Positions 45,201 through 57,757 of a stretch of 64,000 nucleotides of DNA are shown one piece after another (positions within the stretch are counted from its first letter, which is position 1; every line of letters starts with the position of its first letter). The DNA lies in contig NW_009799104.1 of NCBI RefSeq assembly GCF_000213175.1, forward strand, positions 1,068,196 to 1,132,195. The letters are read 5' to 3'. This DNA comes from Neurospora tetrasperma FGSC 2508. Lineage: Eukaryota > Ascomycota > Sordariomycetes > Sordariales > Sordariaceae. The position numbers and the translations under genes were made by a program. Below the pieces are notes generated by a model that ran no database searches, had not been told where the DNA came from, and saw only the letters and a list, made by a program, of their open reading frames with translations.

Positions 45201-45729
45201 ATTGTGGTTCTAGGAGCTGATATAACTGAAATTCTGCTTCTTCAAGTTCAATGTCAGCAGCTCGCAAAGCCATCGCCGGGACATAGAAGCGTTTGTTAAC
45301 CAGTTGTTGCATTGTCTGGCCCTCTGCTGCCTCTCTCCTTTCATTATTCATCTTTCTTCTTCCTGAAAGGAGACCGCTTCTGCTTTATGCTCCAGTAACA
45401 CAAAGAGTATAGCCCGTTTCATTGTATTGTTGTTTAACGATACATAGCTGACCGCTGAACGATGATGTCAAGCCAATAACTGAATGTCGGGATCCTCTGG
45501 AGACACTGAACTACTACAGATTTTCCTTGTGCCCCTACGGTTGTACCTTTAGAATGAATAACTATTTAGGCGACTAATGTCTTCACGAAGATGCGTAGTT
45601 TCAATGCATAACATCACCTAGAAGCCCACGTCGTCGTTGTCTGCACAATGGTAGAACTCGCATCAATGGTTTTTTTTCACATCGTGTATAAGCCAAACAT
45701 AAGAAAATGTTAACAACAACCAATCACAA
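42228..45729. other. Gene-poor stretch, 3.5 kb
   Basis: The left end is the promoter region of the GH55 gene. Beyond that no gene is supported. T-rich tracts occur at about 43410-43419 and 43485-43540. Frames up to 138 codons carry no motif and some are pure artefacts of T-runs (Phe/Leu-rich). Confidence 0.45.
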
Positions 45730-45838
45730 GGGCGTGTGGCTCAGTTGGTAGAGCGTTCGCTTAGCATACTTATAACATTCTTATCTAAGATTGTCTCTTG
45801 TATGCGAAAGGTCCTGGGTTCGATTCCCAGCTCGTCCA
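45730..45838 (+). tRNA. tRNA-Ala (AGC) with a 36-nt intron
   Basis: Acceptor GGGCGTG pairs with CTCGTCC, with the G3-U70 wobble that defines alanine tRNAs and one T6/T67 mismatch. Discriminator A73. The D arm is GCTC/GAGC. The anticodon stem is TTCGC/GCGAA with loop TTAGCA..T, giving anticodon AGC (45763-45765). The intron (45767-45802) lies at the canonical 37/38 site. T arm CTGGG-TTCGATT-CCCAG. A T6 run (45841-45846) follows as Pol III terminator. Mature length is 73 nt without CCA. Confidence 0.92.
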
Positions 45839-46607
45839 CATTTTTTGCGACTTTTACCCCTTCCTCTGTAGAATATCTTGTTCCTCGCTGTTTTTGCGCG
45901 TCCATGATGTTCGTACGGTACAAGTGCGTTCGATTTTTTTGTGAGTGCATCCAAGTCGCTGAACGATGCGAGAATACTTGGACTGGAGACCGATGCTTCG
46001 GTTGCGTGGTTGAAGATGGAATTATGCCCAAAGCTATTGCTTCGAGACTTCAAGCTGTGTGTATCTTGCTTGCACTTTTCCAATACCCCCTGCGTACTGT
46101 TTATTGTCCGAATGTTTCTCGCCTTTTCTCTTCTTGCACGTCACGGTGTTAATGAAAAACTCCTGCAGTTCAATCCTCTCATTGCTAACCGGAACTTCTC
46201 TGCTTGTGTCGCTTGTCCTTTTTCCAAACCGAGGTGCGCTGCTAGGAAGCTGCGATTATCGTGTTTTGTCATAACTACTCGTCAGAACCTGAAGGATCGT
46301 TTGGCGCATTATAAGTGACATGGCATGGCGATTGTGTCGCAATGGACGAAGGTTTGGTTATCGAAGTTGCATATGTCACAGAACAAAAGAAATGGAAGAC
46401 GGATCTCTGAACCCAAAGCATCGCTTCAAATACATACAACTGTCATATGACTAAAACCTTGCAATATAGAGAGAACTAGACAATGAGTGGAAATATTAGT
46501 TGCCAATACAATTGGTGCATCCTTTGTTGCAGAGAAAGAAAAAGTAGAACAAAGAGAGGTGGAACTATGGTGGAAATTTGAAAAAAACAAAAAAAACAAT
46601 GTGGTCA
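45839..46607. other. Spacer between tRNA-Ala and tRNA-Val
   Basis: It holds the terminators of both converging tRNA genes (T6 at 45841-45846; A-rich 46581-46597 for the minus-strand tRNA). No gene is supported. Confidence 0.55.
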
Positions 46608-46681
46608 TGATCCGACCCAGGCTCGATCTGGGGACCTTCAGTGTGTTAGACTGACGTGATAACCAACTACACCATCGGACC
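46608..46681 (-). tRNA. tRNA-Val (AAC), no intron
   Basis: On the minus strand GGTCCGA pairs with TCGGATC (one G-T wobble), discriminator A. Anticodon stem TCAGT/ACTGA with loop CTAACAC, anticodon AAC (46645-46647 on the plus strand, reversed). T arm CCCAG-ATCGAGC-CTGGG. It is 74 nt with no intron and is followed by a T-rich Pol III terminator. Confidence 0.93.
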
Positions 46682-49281
46682 AGTTGTAGATACTAAGTTT
46701 TGGTAAGACAAAGAGCATATAGATCAAAAGACCAATTCTGTAGCGTCTTTTCATTTCCTCTTCATGAACCCTCTAAACGACTTCACAAGCAGCAAACATC
46801 GATACCTGTCATTAACAACATGAAAATGGCACTGCGTTCCTCTGGCACTGGCGTCATACTCATTGTTCTACTCAACCCCCTTTGCTTACCAATAGGCATC
46901 GGCATACCATTGTTGCTCTGCGCAGACATAGATGATAGAGGAGCAGGCGGCGTCGAGGTCACTCTCGACTGCACATCAAATTTCCCCATGGATACCTCCG
47001 CGTTCATCGTAGAAGCGCGAATCTTATGTTTTTGGCTACAGGATCTGCCGACTTCAAGAAATCAGAGTTAGCGACCCAGCCTCGGAGTTGGGAACATTCT
47101 AGAGAATGTAGCCGAAGAGAACAATATGTTCCTCCGAAGTCTGGATTCTTTGGATAACTCGAGTCTTTGCGGTGCACGGTATCATAAGTAAAACGGGCCG
47201 GAGGAAGTAACCGAAGTGGATCCCCCGGACACCGGGAAATGTGGATTTGGTCGCGGCTCCGGATTTTAATCGCAGAAGTGGAAATTATCTCGGTCCGGGA
47301 CAGTCGCGCGCGCCGGCGCACATATGAGTTCGAAGCCGGGACACCGGCATCGAGGTGCAGCAAGCAAGAAGCAACAAGTGTAACAAGGCAATCTGAGCTC
47401 GCAGCCCAATCTTGGAGATATTGCCGGCTTTCCGTTCTGTTCCGTTCTGTTGACTGTGCTCACTCACTTGATCGCAGTTTTGTGTTGAGGATGAACATGC
47501 TCAGCTGGAACCGATTTGCCAAGGGGATACCAAAGCAGGTCAAGCGATCTAAGCTTGCAGATGCTGCGGGGAAGAATGTCCAATCACTGGATCTAGAATC
47601 GAGAGAAATGCGGGGGAGGCCCGAGTGCTCGATTCAGTTTATTGTTTAGCGGCCGGCTGGCGAGCCGACGACTTTTTCTTGCTCCAGTCTCCAGGATTGT
47701 GATTTCCGACCTCTAGTTTTCACGTTAGGTGTTCAGTCAACTGTTGGAAGTTGTTCGAGAAAGAGCTTGTGAAAGTTGGAAAGTGTGTAGTTACACAGCG
47801 TTGGCGAGTGAGGTCATGAATGCCAGCCACAAAACAGATCGTAGGAGATGGCAGCCTCTCATATTGTCAGATTGTCAACTTGACATGTCCGTTCTTGTCG
47901 TTTACATTATTCAATTGTGTGATGTGGATGTGCTTTTTGGAGTTCGATTGGAGATGCGCTTGCCCCTGCGCATTGCTTCCACTGTGGGGAACACACCTGA
48001 ATGGGTGGAGTGTCTCCGCAAGGTACGTACCAAAGGCGGTGGGCAGTGAAATGTTCCTGGCGACTGGGTTGAAAGCTGGCCCGGGGAAAAAAAAACCTTG
48101 AGGTTCCTTATGGGACAAACACCAAAAAAACGTGCAACTGAAACATCAACTTGATCAGTTGCTTAGATTCTGGATCAGGCATCTTGGCTCTTGAGTAGCG
48201 TACGTTTCATGGAGATGATGTGACCTGTGATATCCATTTGTTTGAGAATGGAAGTAAAATGGTTCCGGCCTAGGTTTCAGATCCACCACAGGTGTACTGC
48301 AGAATGGCCCCGCTGTGAATTTTGGGAGAGCTCCTGCTGTGTCAGGGACACCATGGGCATTCTTCCAACCAGCCACCATTACGGGCAGGGGCAACCAACT
48401 TGAACGATTCTTACACCCAAAAAAAGTAGTCGACTTTCAGATGTGTTTTTATACCAAAGCGTGTTCGTATAGACGAGAGTGTCGACAAAAACAGCCGTTG
48501 TTGGTCGTTGGTGTCCGTGAACAGCCAAGCAGCGAGAGAATGCGAAATACCTCTAGGTAAACGCCAAGTCTAGATACCTACGTCAACACTTGTCACGACG
48601 CTGCACAGCGCAACCATTCATCCTCGCTCTCCTCCAGTACCAAGCCAAGAGCAAATTTCGACTGCAGCCAAACACAAGCTGTGGTGTTGTGGGTGTGCAA
48701 AGTAGGACAGGACCTACTTGACGAGGTTGCAGGGCAACCTTTCATGCGCCTGATCGAGTTCCTTCGCAGGGCAGCAGTGTTAGGTTGCTTGAGACTTAGG
48801 TTTCCATCTCCATGCTTCAGACGGGGCAAGAGCTGCCAGACCCAAGAGTGCCAGGGCAGCCCAGGGTTCTCCAGGGGTATAAGGTTGCGAGCGCGACCAT
48901 CCACTGCTGCCGGGAATGTATTAAGTTCCATGGCTGGCCATCTCTTTGGCTTCTCCAGCTGCAACTTTTCTTTTTTTCGTGCCCGTGACGTCGGTATTCC
49001 CACTTGGGGTCCCAAACCAACCAACAGCATCGCCAAAAGATCCAACCACCCTTGACTACCTAACCACCCCGGGGGAGCCTCAAGAAGGCCAGACGCCCAC
49101 AGGCCGTCGCCCGCTCCTCGCGCACACTCTCTGCCACTACGTCCTCTTTTTTCTTCTTATTTTTTTTCTTCATATACAACCGGCACGTCTATCCATCGAA
49201 GCACGAGTAGTACCACCAAAGAGCACACTTGCAACTGACGAGAGGTCGCTGTCGCTGTCTTCGAACCACCTCACCTCCATC
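46682..49281. other. Gene-poor stretch, 2.6 kb
   Basis: No gene is supported; the longest frames (120-156 codons) have no motif. The right end (about 49050-49281) is CT-rich with a T9 run near 49161, likely promoter and leader of the transporter gene. Confidence 0.45.
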
Positions 49282-50940
49282 ATGGCTCCGTCCACTGCCC
49301 CGCCCGCGCTCGCCGCGAGCGGTCCAACCCTGTTCGGCCTTTCTATGAAGCAGGTTTCATTGATCACCGTAGGAGGCCTGCTCAACTTCGTTGTCAAAAG
49401 GCGGGAGATTTACTAACGTGACCGAACGTGTGGTGTAGTTGACATTCCAAAACTCGGCACTTATACTGGTATGTGTACCTTGCTGGCCAAGCTGGCGTGG
49501 ATGCTATCAGTCGCGGTATCGTCAACTAACATCACGGCCGAACAGATAATGCACTACTCGCGAATCATGACACCACCCGGCGACCATCGATACTTTGCCT
49601 CGACTGCCGTCCTGCTCAACGAAGTTATTAAGCTCGCGATCTCTTTAACCTGCTCCATCTACGAGGTCTCGAATACCCTAGCCCCGCAAACTCCCTTGAC
49701 GGTTATCCTGGAACAAATCTACAACTCGGTCTTTGCTGGAGATGGATGGAAGCTGGCTATCCCCGCCGTGCTGTACACACTCGAGAACACGTTGCAATAC
49801 GTAGCTTTGGGGAATTTGGATCCCGTCCACTTCCAGATTCTCTTTCAACTCAAGGTATGCGCCCTGATGCGTTGGGTTAAGAACACGTTGGAGGGGGCGG
49901 AAACTGACACTGTTTAGATTATCACTACCGCTTTCTTCAGCGTCGTCATGCTCGGCCGCACACTGGGTATCAAGCGCTGGCTATCCCTCGTCGTACTCAC
50001 CTTCGGCGTTTCCATCGTCTCCCTCCCTTCGTCGAATGACAACTCTTTGACGATCCACGACTTTAGCGATCACTTCTTCCCCCGATCCGTCCACGAGCTA
50101 GGCCAAGCCGCTGGCGCGACCTTTGATGTGGCGCGCGAATTGACAAAGAGGGGTATGGAAGGCTTGGCTACGGAGCTCACCAAGCGCTCGGCAACATACG
50201 AGGGCATCAAGGAGGATCAAGACGGCGGCCGCCTGGTGATGAACTACTCCGCTGGATTGACAGCCTGCCTGGTTGCTGCTGTTGTATCAGGCGTGACGGG
50301 TGTTTACTTTGAGAAGGTGCTCAAGGATTCCTCCACCAACGTGTCAGTGTGGACTCGCAACATCCAACTCTCCTTCTATTCACTTTTCCCCGCCCTCTTT
50401 GTCGGGGTCATTTACAACGACGGCGAGGAGATTGCGAAGCACGGGTTTTTCGATGGGTACAACAGCATCGTTTGGACTGCCATTGTCTTTCAGGCAGTGG
50501 GAGGGTTGCTATCCTCCATCTGCATCAACTACGCCGACAACATCGCAAAGAACTTCGCTACCAGCATCAGCATTGTTATTAGCTGCGTGTTCAGCGTCTT
50601 CTTCTTTAACTTTGACATGACCTCTTCGGTATGTTTCTCTCCCGTCAACGTCTCCGACGGCCGTTCGCTAACTCCCTCGTCTCTGCAGTTCATCATTGGC
50701 ACTGCCCTTGTGATTGGATCTACCTATCTCTACAGCACACCCGACAGGAAGCGGTCGCGACCGCCTCCCATTAACATTGTGGACTACGAAAAGATCTCGA
50801 TCGATCATACTCCGAGATTGTTGGACCAGAACCTACTGAATGTCAACCCAATGGATTCCGCCAGGGCAACTTCAAGACCCTCCTCGCCATCACCATTAGC
50901 CCGCACACCATCGTCTAGGGGCAAGTTGTTGGACGAGTGA
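49282..50940 (+). CDS. Nucleotide-sugar (UDP-galactose-type) transporter, 462 aa
   Basis: Golgi-membrane antiporter of the UDP-galactose/CMP-sialic acid transporter family, which supplies activated sugar for glycosylation. Exons: 49282-49368, 49439-49468 (30 nt), 49546-49854, 49918-50628, 50689-50940; all introns are in phase 0 (70, 77, 63, 60 nt), the first and second with CTAAC branch sites; 463 codons. Family stretches are TLTFQNSALILIMHYSR (first helix, rebuilt across two introns), FASTAVLLNEVIKL, LYTLENTLQYVALGNLD, QLKIITTAFFSVVMLGR, AAVVSGVTGVYFEKVLKD and WTRNIQLSFYSLF. A hydrophilic insertion of about 90 residues between helices 5 and 6 (DFSDHFFPRS to EDQDGG) is larger than in animal relatives. 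The C-terminal tail is Ser/Pro/Arg-rich and cytoplasmic. Which sugar is carried cannot be told from sequence alone. Confidence 0.94.
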
Positions 50941-52041
50941 ACGTAAAGACGGCACACGAGCGAACAAATGATTGAACATGGGGGCAACCCACGGTGGGTA
51001 GACTCCGGGGAACGGCTTCAAAGTGGAGAAAGTGTTCGTTCACCCAAAACAAAGACAAAGAAAAAAAAAACGAAAAGAAACCGACGTGCACAGGCTGCTA
51101 GGAATGGCTGCTGTGAGACTTTAAGTAGTCTACTATCACTACATACGTCCCTTTTTGGGAACTTGGAATTGACAGAGGCTGCGTTATGATGGCATGAGCG
51201 TATGAGAGATACCAGGACATGAGCTTTTTGGGTTTGTATATGCATCTGCGCGAGCAGAACCGGCGCTCTGGATACACGACCGATGCTTAGGGGAAAAGGG
51301 GAGTTGCAAGATGGAAGATGGGATTCGGGTTCGGCCAGGGCAGGTTCCTCCTGTTCTAGGCATGGGAGAAATGAGATGCCATCGTTCACACAACACAACA
51401 AGAACAATGAAAATCCGAAAAGCGATTTACATGTAGTATTAAACTACATTTTGTATACAAATATCCCTTTCTCTCACTTCAAGCTCCTAAGATGATCCAG
51501 GTCGCTCATGGGCCAAGCTAAATGGACCTCGATCATGCTTTTTGGGACCAGCCAAGGAGGTCAGTCATCTCGCTCATGTAGTTCACCCATCGAATTCCAA
51601 GTTCGGGCTGGATGGGCATCCAGTGCGGAAGGAGCGGGGGGTAAATTTCAAACGGCTCCTCATGATCAGTGTCGCAAGGGAAGGTACGTTGTCGGGCCCT
51701 CGCCGCATCGGTAGTCATACCGCGGTTGGTTCCGGACATCTTTCACTGCCTCTTTCCGTTTATGCATATATGGCTCTTTCTGTTTCCTTCAAATTCTCTT
51801 AATCGTGCGACGCCAGTGAGTGCTCGAGGCTCCTTCCTCGTTCGGTTGTTGTTTTGTGCCAGGGCTTCAGTCACGCACAATATTCTCTTCGAGTCAACCC
51901 CACCTCAACTCGCAAATGAGGTTCATCTATCGAGACTCAATTTCCATTGCTCGTTACCACTTCGTGTTCCGTTGCTCTCAAGTCAGTTTTCAAACTGTTG
52001 TCCTATCATCGATTCCCAATCGATCGCGAAGTGAAGTAGCC
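50941..52041. other. Intergenic region before the MER3 gene
   Basis: No gene is supported. It holds the 3' flank of the transporter and the promoter and leader of the helicase gene. An A10 run is present near 51061-51070. Confidence 0.5.
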
Positions 52042-55000
52042 ATGACGGGACATTGGCGCGAGTCGGCACGCGAAAGAATAGCCCAAAGACAGCGAGAAAG
52101 GCACAGACACAGACCAGAGATCCTCGAGGACCGCGACGAGCTTGCCATGTCTCCTCGCCCAGGCTGTTACCCAGTACGCTATCGCAACGAACACGACCGT
52201 GGAGAACTTGGGCCATCAACACGCTACTACGCCGAACCACCTCAGCCACACGCAGATGAACTAGATGATTTCGGTATGTGGATGAAGTCTGAGCCGTGCC
52301 TTTCCCTCAGTCTAACATACATTAGATCACCATATTCTTGCTCATCCTGCCCCGCAAACCGGCGATGACGAACAATACCAGATCGCGCTCTCGCATCTTA
52401 GTAGACATGCCCGGCCTCACATCTCCCCCGGATACAGCTCGTATATGGACGCCACTATGCCCCAATCCATGTCTACTGGCTTGCCTTCCTCTAGCATAGT
52501 ACCTGTTCCCGATGATCACCTCATCCCGACTCCGAGGACACTAGACATCATCAGCCGTGAACCAAATCATCGCCTCAGGGAACTGTACGGCTCCCACCAG
52601 CAGCCAACGCCTCCAATGCATTCAGGTTGGTCTTGTTCCCCCATGGATATTTTGTGGCCGGTCTGACATTGCCCAGCAGCTTCGTACGCACAAAGCCCAG
52701 CGAGTCAAGCGTCCACGAAAGAGACCCTTCACAGCCTCAGTAGCTCCAGTCCCACCATACGAGCCAGCGCGCATAAGAAGCATAGTGCCTCTAGACGGGC
52801 CCGTCAGATGTCGTATCTGGCCGAAGAGCCTATGGAAATATCTCAGCCATCACAGCAGTCACAAGCTACCCTCACAAATCCTACTCAGTCGACCCCCATT
52901 GTTCACGGTATCCGGCTGGTGAGTGTACGACAGGCCTTGCCAAGCAGGTTTCAGGAAGTCTTCCCTTATGAATTGCTCAATGCTGTACAATCAAAATGTT
53001 TTGGACTTGTCTATGGGTCCACCGACAACGTGGTCATATCTGCTCCGACAGGAAGCGGCAAAACAGCCATCTTAGAACTCGCCATTTGCAAACTCGCCCT
53101 GGACCGAGGTAACGAAAACTTCAAGATCGTCTACCAAGCTCCCACCAAAGCTCTTTGTTCTGAGAAGGCTAGGGATTGGGAAAAGAAGTTTAGCCATATG
53201 GGCTTGAAATGTGCTGAGCTAACCGGCGACACCTCTCAAGCTGAAATGAGGCGAGTCGGGGAAGCTTCCATCATTGTCACCACTCCCGAAAAGTGGGATT
53301 CTATAACACGCAAGTGGCAGGATCATCGGAGGCTTCTTCAACTTGTCGAGTTATTCCTCATCGACGAAGTTCACATCCTCAAGGATGTCCGCGGTGCTAC
53401 CCTTGAGGCTGTGGTGTCGCGGATGAAGACGATTGGGGCTAATGTTCGTTTTGTTGCACTAAGCGCCACTGTTCCCAACTCAGATGACATCGCCAAATGG
53501 TTGGGACGCAATCACACCACTCAACAGCTGCCCGCTTACCGTGAGGTCTTTGGCGAAGAGTTCCGCCCCGTTAAGCTGCAGAAGTTTGTCTACGGGTACG
53601 AATGCAATGGGAATGACTTCATCTTCGACAGGTTCCTGGACGGCAAGCTCCCCACGCTGCTCTCCAAACACAATCAACGGAAACCGACTTTGATCTTTTG
53701 CTTCACAAGGAAGTCATGCGAGTCCACGGCCACCAAACTGGCGGAGTATGCTTCGGGGTTGCCAGAAACTAACAGCCTGTGGCCGATTCCAACAAAGAGA
53801 ATCCCTGTTGTCAGCCGCGAGCTGCAGGAGATTGTTCGGTTCGGTGTTGCTTTTCATCACGCGGGTCTTGACGTACAAGACAGAGTTGCTGTTGAGCAGC
53901 ATTTTCTGAACGGGGAGTTGAGCGTCATTTGTTGCACATCAACGTTGGCTGTTGGTGTCAATCTCCCATGTCATACGGTGGTCATGAAAGGAACTGTCGC
54001 TTTCATGGACGACAAGCTTCAGGAGTACTCGGATCTCGAGATCATGCAGATGCTCGGACGAGCGGGCCGGCCACAGTTCGATACCAGCGCTACCGCTATC
54101 ATCTTGACGCGTGCTGCGAACAAATTACGCTACGAAAACATGGTCTCAGGTCGGGAAATTCTCGAAAGCACCCTGCATCTCAACCTCATTGAGCACCTTA
54201 ACTCTGAGATATGTCTTGGTACGATCGGAGATCTCTCTTCAGCAAAGCTGTGGCTTAGTGGGACCTTCTTGAGTGTTCGTCTCAGACGAAACCCTGATCA
54301 CTACCGACTTACAGAAGACATTTCCAATCCTTCTCAGATTGACGATAAGCTTGAAGAGATTTGCGAGCGTGACATAAAGCTTTTGCAAAACACGCAGCTC
54401 GTGACTGCGGACGCGAAGTTCAAGTGTACAGAGTATGGCCGTGCAATGTCCAAGTACATGGTGGAGTTTGAGACGATGAAGTTGATATTGAAGATTCCGC
54501 GTGCTGCCAGCACTGAGGTTTTAGTTCGTTTGTCTTGTCAAACATTTTTACAGCAAGTAGCTAACTCAACTGCAGATCAATTCTCTCGCTGAAGCAGTGG
54601 AGTTCAAAGAGTTCCGCATAAAACCCGCTGAAAGAACACTCTTCCGCGAGATCAACAAGAACCCGCTTATCACGTATCCGGTGAAAGAGCAAATCCAGCA
54701 TACTCAACACAAAATCTCCCTGATTGTGCAGCTTCATCTTGGGAGTGTTCAATATCCAGATTCTGCCGAAGCAGCTAAGCTGAGACGACAGCTCATGATG
54801 GAAAAGAAGAGGATATTCGAAAGACTCCAGCGTCTTATTCGTGCTGTTATTGATTGCAAGGGGTTTGATCGCGATGCCCCCGGAGTAAAGAATGCGTTGG
54901 ACTTGGCTAGGGCACTTTCCGCCGAGTCTTGGGAAGGTCGTCCAACACAACTCACCCAGATTCCCAACATTGGTCCAGTTGGTATGAGGAAACTGGCAAG

Positions 55001-56900
55001 CCAGGGCATTCGGACAGTGTTAGAGCTGGCAGAGAAAGAGAGCGTTGAACTCGAGCGTCTCATGTCCCGACAGCCACCGTTTGGAAAGAAACTAAAAGCA
55101 GATCTTGACAAGTTCCCTCGTCTCGATTTAGACGTGTCGGTCGTCAAATACACCACCCCCAAAAGACGCAATGAAGACGTAACACTCAACGTTCAAACGA
55201 CACTCAAATATCTCAACAAGAACGGCTCCCCTAACTGGCTGGGTAGATGTCCGATGCTCACTTTCATGATCGAGTCTTCTAACGAGAATCTGCTATACTT
55301 TTGGCGTGGAAGTCTCAGGAAGATCGACAAACAGATTGGGCTGGTACTTCCAGTTTCTGTTCCGTTGAAAAGTCCTGATGAACGTATCATCTGTCACCTT
55401 AGCTGCGAGGAAATCGTTGGAACACTCGTTTCGAAAGTTCTGAAGCACGAGGTACCCCTAGCGGCTTTTCCATCCCAGCAGTTTCGGCAGGGTAGAACAT
55501 CGCCCGCAAACGGAGGGCAAACGCAGCGGCTATTGAAGGAAACAGCCGAAGAATACCTAGGTGATGATGGAATAGACGACTCGGACCTGCTCCAAGCAGC
55601 TGAAGAAGCAACTTCCTGTGCTCCTGTCCTTCACGGAGCCAAGTGCCAAGTAGAATCAGATCCCGACGAGTATCCTGAGGTGGAAGAGCTCATGGAAGTC
55701 GTGGCACAAGCGAGCGAGCCAGTGCATCAAAAGTTCGACAGACATATGGCTGCGAATGAGGTTGATGACTCGTGGGACATGGAGAACAGCCAGATGCTGG
55801 ATCGTGAGCCTGTGCAATTGCCTAACGGGAGATGGCAGTGCAACCATGCTTGCAGTGGAGGAGCACCTACGAAATCGGGGAAGCCCTGTACTCACAAGTG
55901 TTGTCAAGAGGGGCTCGAGAAACCAAGAAAGCGACCTAACAAAAAGCGCAAGGAGACAGAGCAAGGCAATAAGAAGAGCGAGTCTCAGAGCGTATTGACC
56001 CAAACGTCATTTGAGGCGTTGAGCAAGACATCAACAGGAAGTCAAGCGACCGCCAACAAGACAATCCCACGCGCCGCAACAGAGAAGGAGGCATCCGAGA
56101 AGCCCTACGCGCCGGTAAACAAGAAGCCCAAGTTGGAACTGCCCTTGCAGAAGCAAACCATCGACGGCGTCGATTTTGACTACATCGACCTTTCCTATGA
56201 TGATGACGAGTTTGAAGATATTGCGGCCGGCGTTCAGCGGAAGACAACCGCAACAACCACTGTCTACCAGGGGCAACGCGCCAACACTAAGAGCCAGTCT
56301 TCACACAATGAGGCTTGGGGAGTCGCTCAAGCACAAACTGAAGGTACAAGAGGTTCCGCGGCGCCATCATCACAGGACCTGATGGCGGATCAGAGCATCG
56401 CGTTTCCTCTGTCAACCCAGGTCTATGGGGATGACCCATTTAACGCCGGCAATCTTGCACTCCTTGATAGCATGATGTTGCAAGCAAGTAACAGACACAC
56501 AGCCAAATCGCCCTTCAGCATTGGCGGGAAGGATCAAGTTTTCTACCAGACTCCTTCCAGCCGGTCTCTCGAACTTGGCATGAACTTGACCGATGAACTC
56601 GTTCCGCTCAATCCACAGTCCGCGGGGAACATCGACCAGTCAGCCACCGTGATTGATCTCGACTGGGACGACGTACCCATGGAAGGTAAAGATCCTATGA
56701 ACGATGACCGATCTGTTTCTTACACCATCGAAGCTCCTTCTCCACACGAACTTGCCCATGGCAGCCCCCAGACCCCCAACGTTGTCGAGAGTAATGAGGC
56801 CAAAGACCAGAGCCGAAAGATAGAGGGTGAGCCGGAGTGGGTATCGACCATGGACCCTGATGTTGTTGACATGCTTCGAGGCTTTGTGACATTCGTGTGA
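52042..56900 (+). CDS. MER3: Meiotic DNA helicase MER3/HFM1, 1565 aa
   Basis: Superfamily 2 (Ski2-like) 3'-5' helicase that stabilises strand-invasion intermediates and promotes crossovers in meiotic prophase. Exons: 52042-52273, 52326-52625, 52677-54517, 54576-56900; introns 52, 51, 51+7 (58) nt, all giving one 1566-codon frame. The helicase core has Walker A APTGSGKT (300-307), DEVH box (407-410), SATVPN, TSTLAVGVNLP and GRAGRPQ (from 638). Then come a winged-helix region and a Sec63/ratchet-like domain (EAVEFKEFRIKPAER, IPNIGPVGMRKLASQGI helix-hairpin-helix). A C-terminal zinc motif CNHACSGG...CTHKCC, typical of HFM1 proteins, is followed by a long disordered tail. The ~220-residue N-terminal extension is also disordered. 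The start is the first ATG giving this frame; the last intron has a weak donor (GTTTTA) but a good GCTAAC branch. Confidence 0.94.
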
Positions 56901-57757
56901 AAAAAGAGGGAAAGCCGATGCAGTGTAGGATGATGGAGTGCTGGCTGCTGCTGTTGCTGGTTTTATTAGCTTATCTTCTTGGTGCGGTGATTTGGGTTGT
57001 CATGCTTCACATCTAGCATAGATAAACGTACTTCTACAATTGCCAGTTCACCATAGTAGTTGAAGGCGAAGTTTTGCTAGTGAATGTGTGTCGAGTATCT
57101 CATTGCAAGGGCGCCGAAACTGGCATCATTTGTACGATCGTGTGCTCCTCTCTTTTTCGAAGTTTTAGAGGATATGCCACACAACATCTTGAACACATGT
57201 TATCGTGTCGAGGATACACGGCGGGAAACTCGCGAGTACAAATTTAGATACGTGTCGTCGAAGATTTGAGAATCAACTTGCCGGAGCCCTTCCCCAATGC
57301 TTGGGGCAACAGCGCCGCGTCCGCACATTAGGTGTGTCATGGATGACTCTACGGAGTAGTTCTTCACTTCTTTCGGACTCTATCGCCAGTTCCATACATA
57401 GAAGGCGAGAGACCCCGCTGTATCTGGGGCTGAAACCACAGAAATCAGGATATAGAAACGGGAGACTGGTGATACGGGCCGATTATCAACATTAAACGCA
57501 ACGGCCCAGACAGCCCCCCTTATTTCCGTATGCCCGTGGGGATCGTGGTCCACTGTCCCCCATTCATTGCGGACATAGTGACCCCCACCCTTTGAAATTG
57601 GGGCCCCGCATCACCACCCACTGACTGCATCAGTCATCCATCTTCTTGGGAATCTGGGGTTGTTTTTAAAAACATTGTCGCCGACGCTCTCCCATTCATC
57701 AAATTCTTCGAACACAAAAAGAAGTGTAGCTGTAATCATCGTCATTACTTTGTCAAA
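56901..57757. other. Intergenic region before the oxidoreductase
   Basis: No gene is supported; it should contain the helicase 3' flank and the oxidoreductase promoter. Confidence 0.5.

Noticed and set aside
48593-49045. Minus-strand frame of 150 codons
   Set aside because: No motif or initiation context, and a similar-length plus-strand frame overlaps it.
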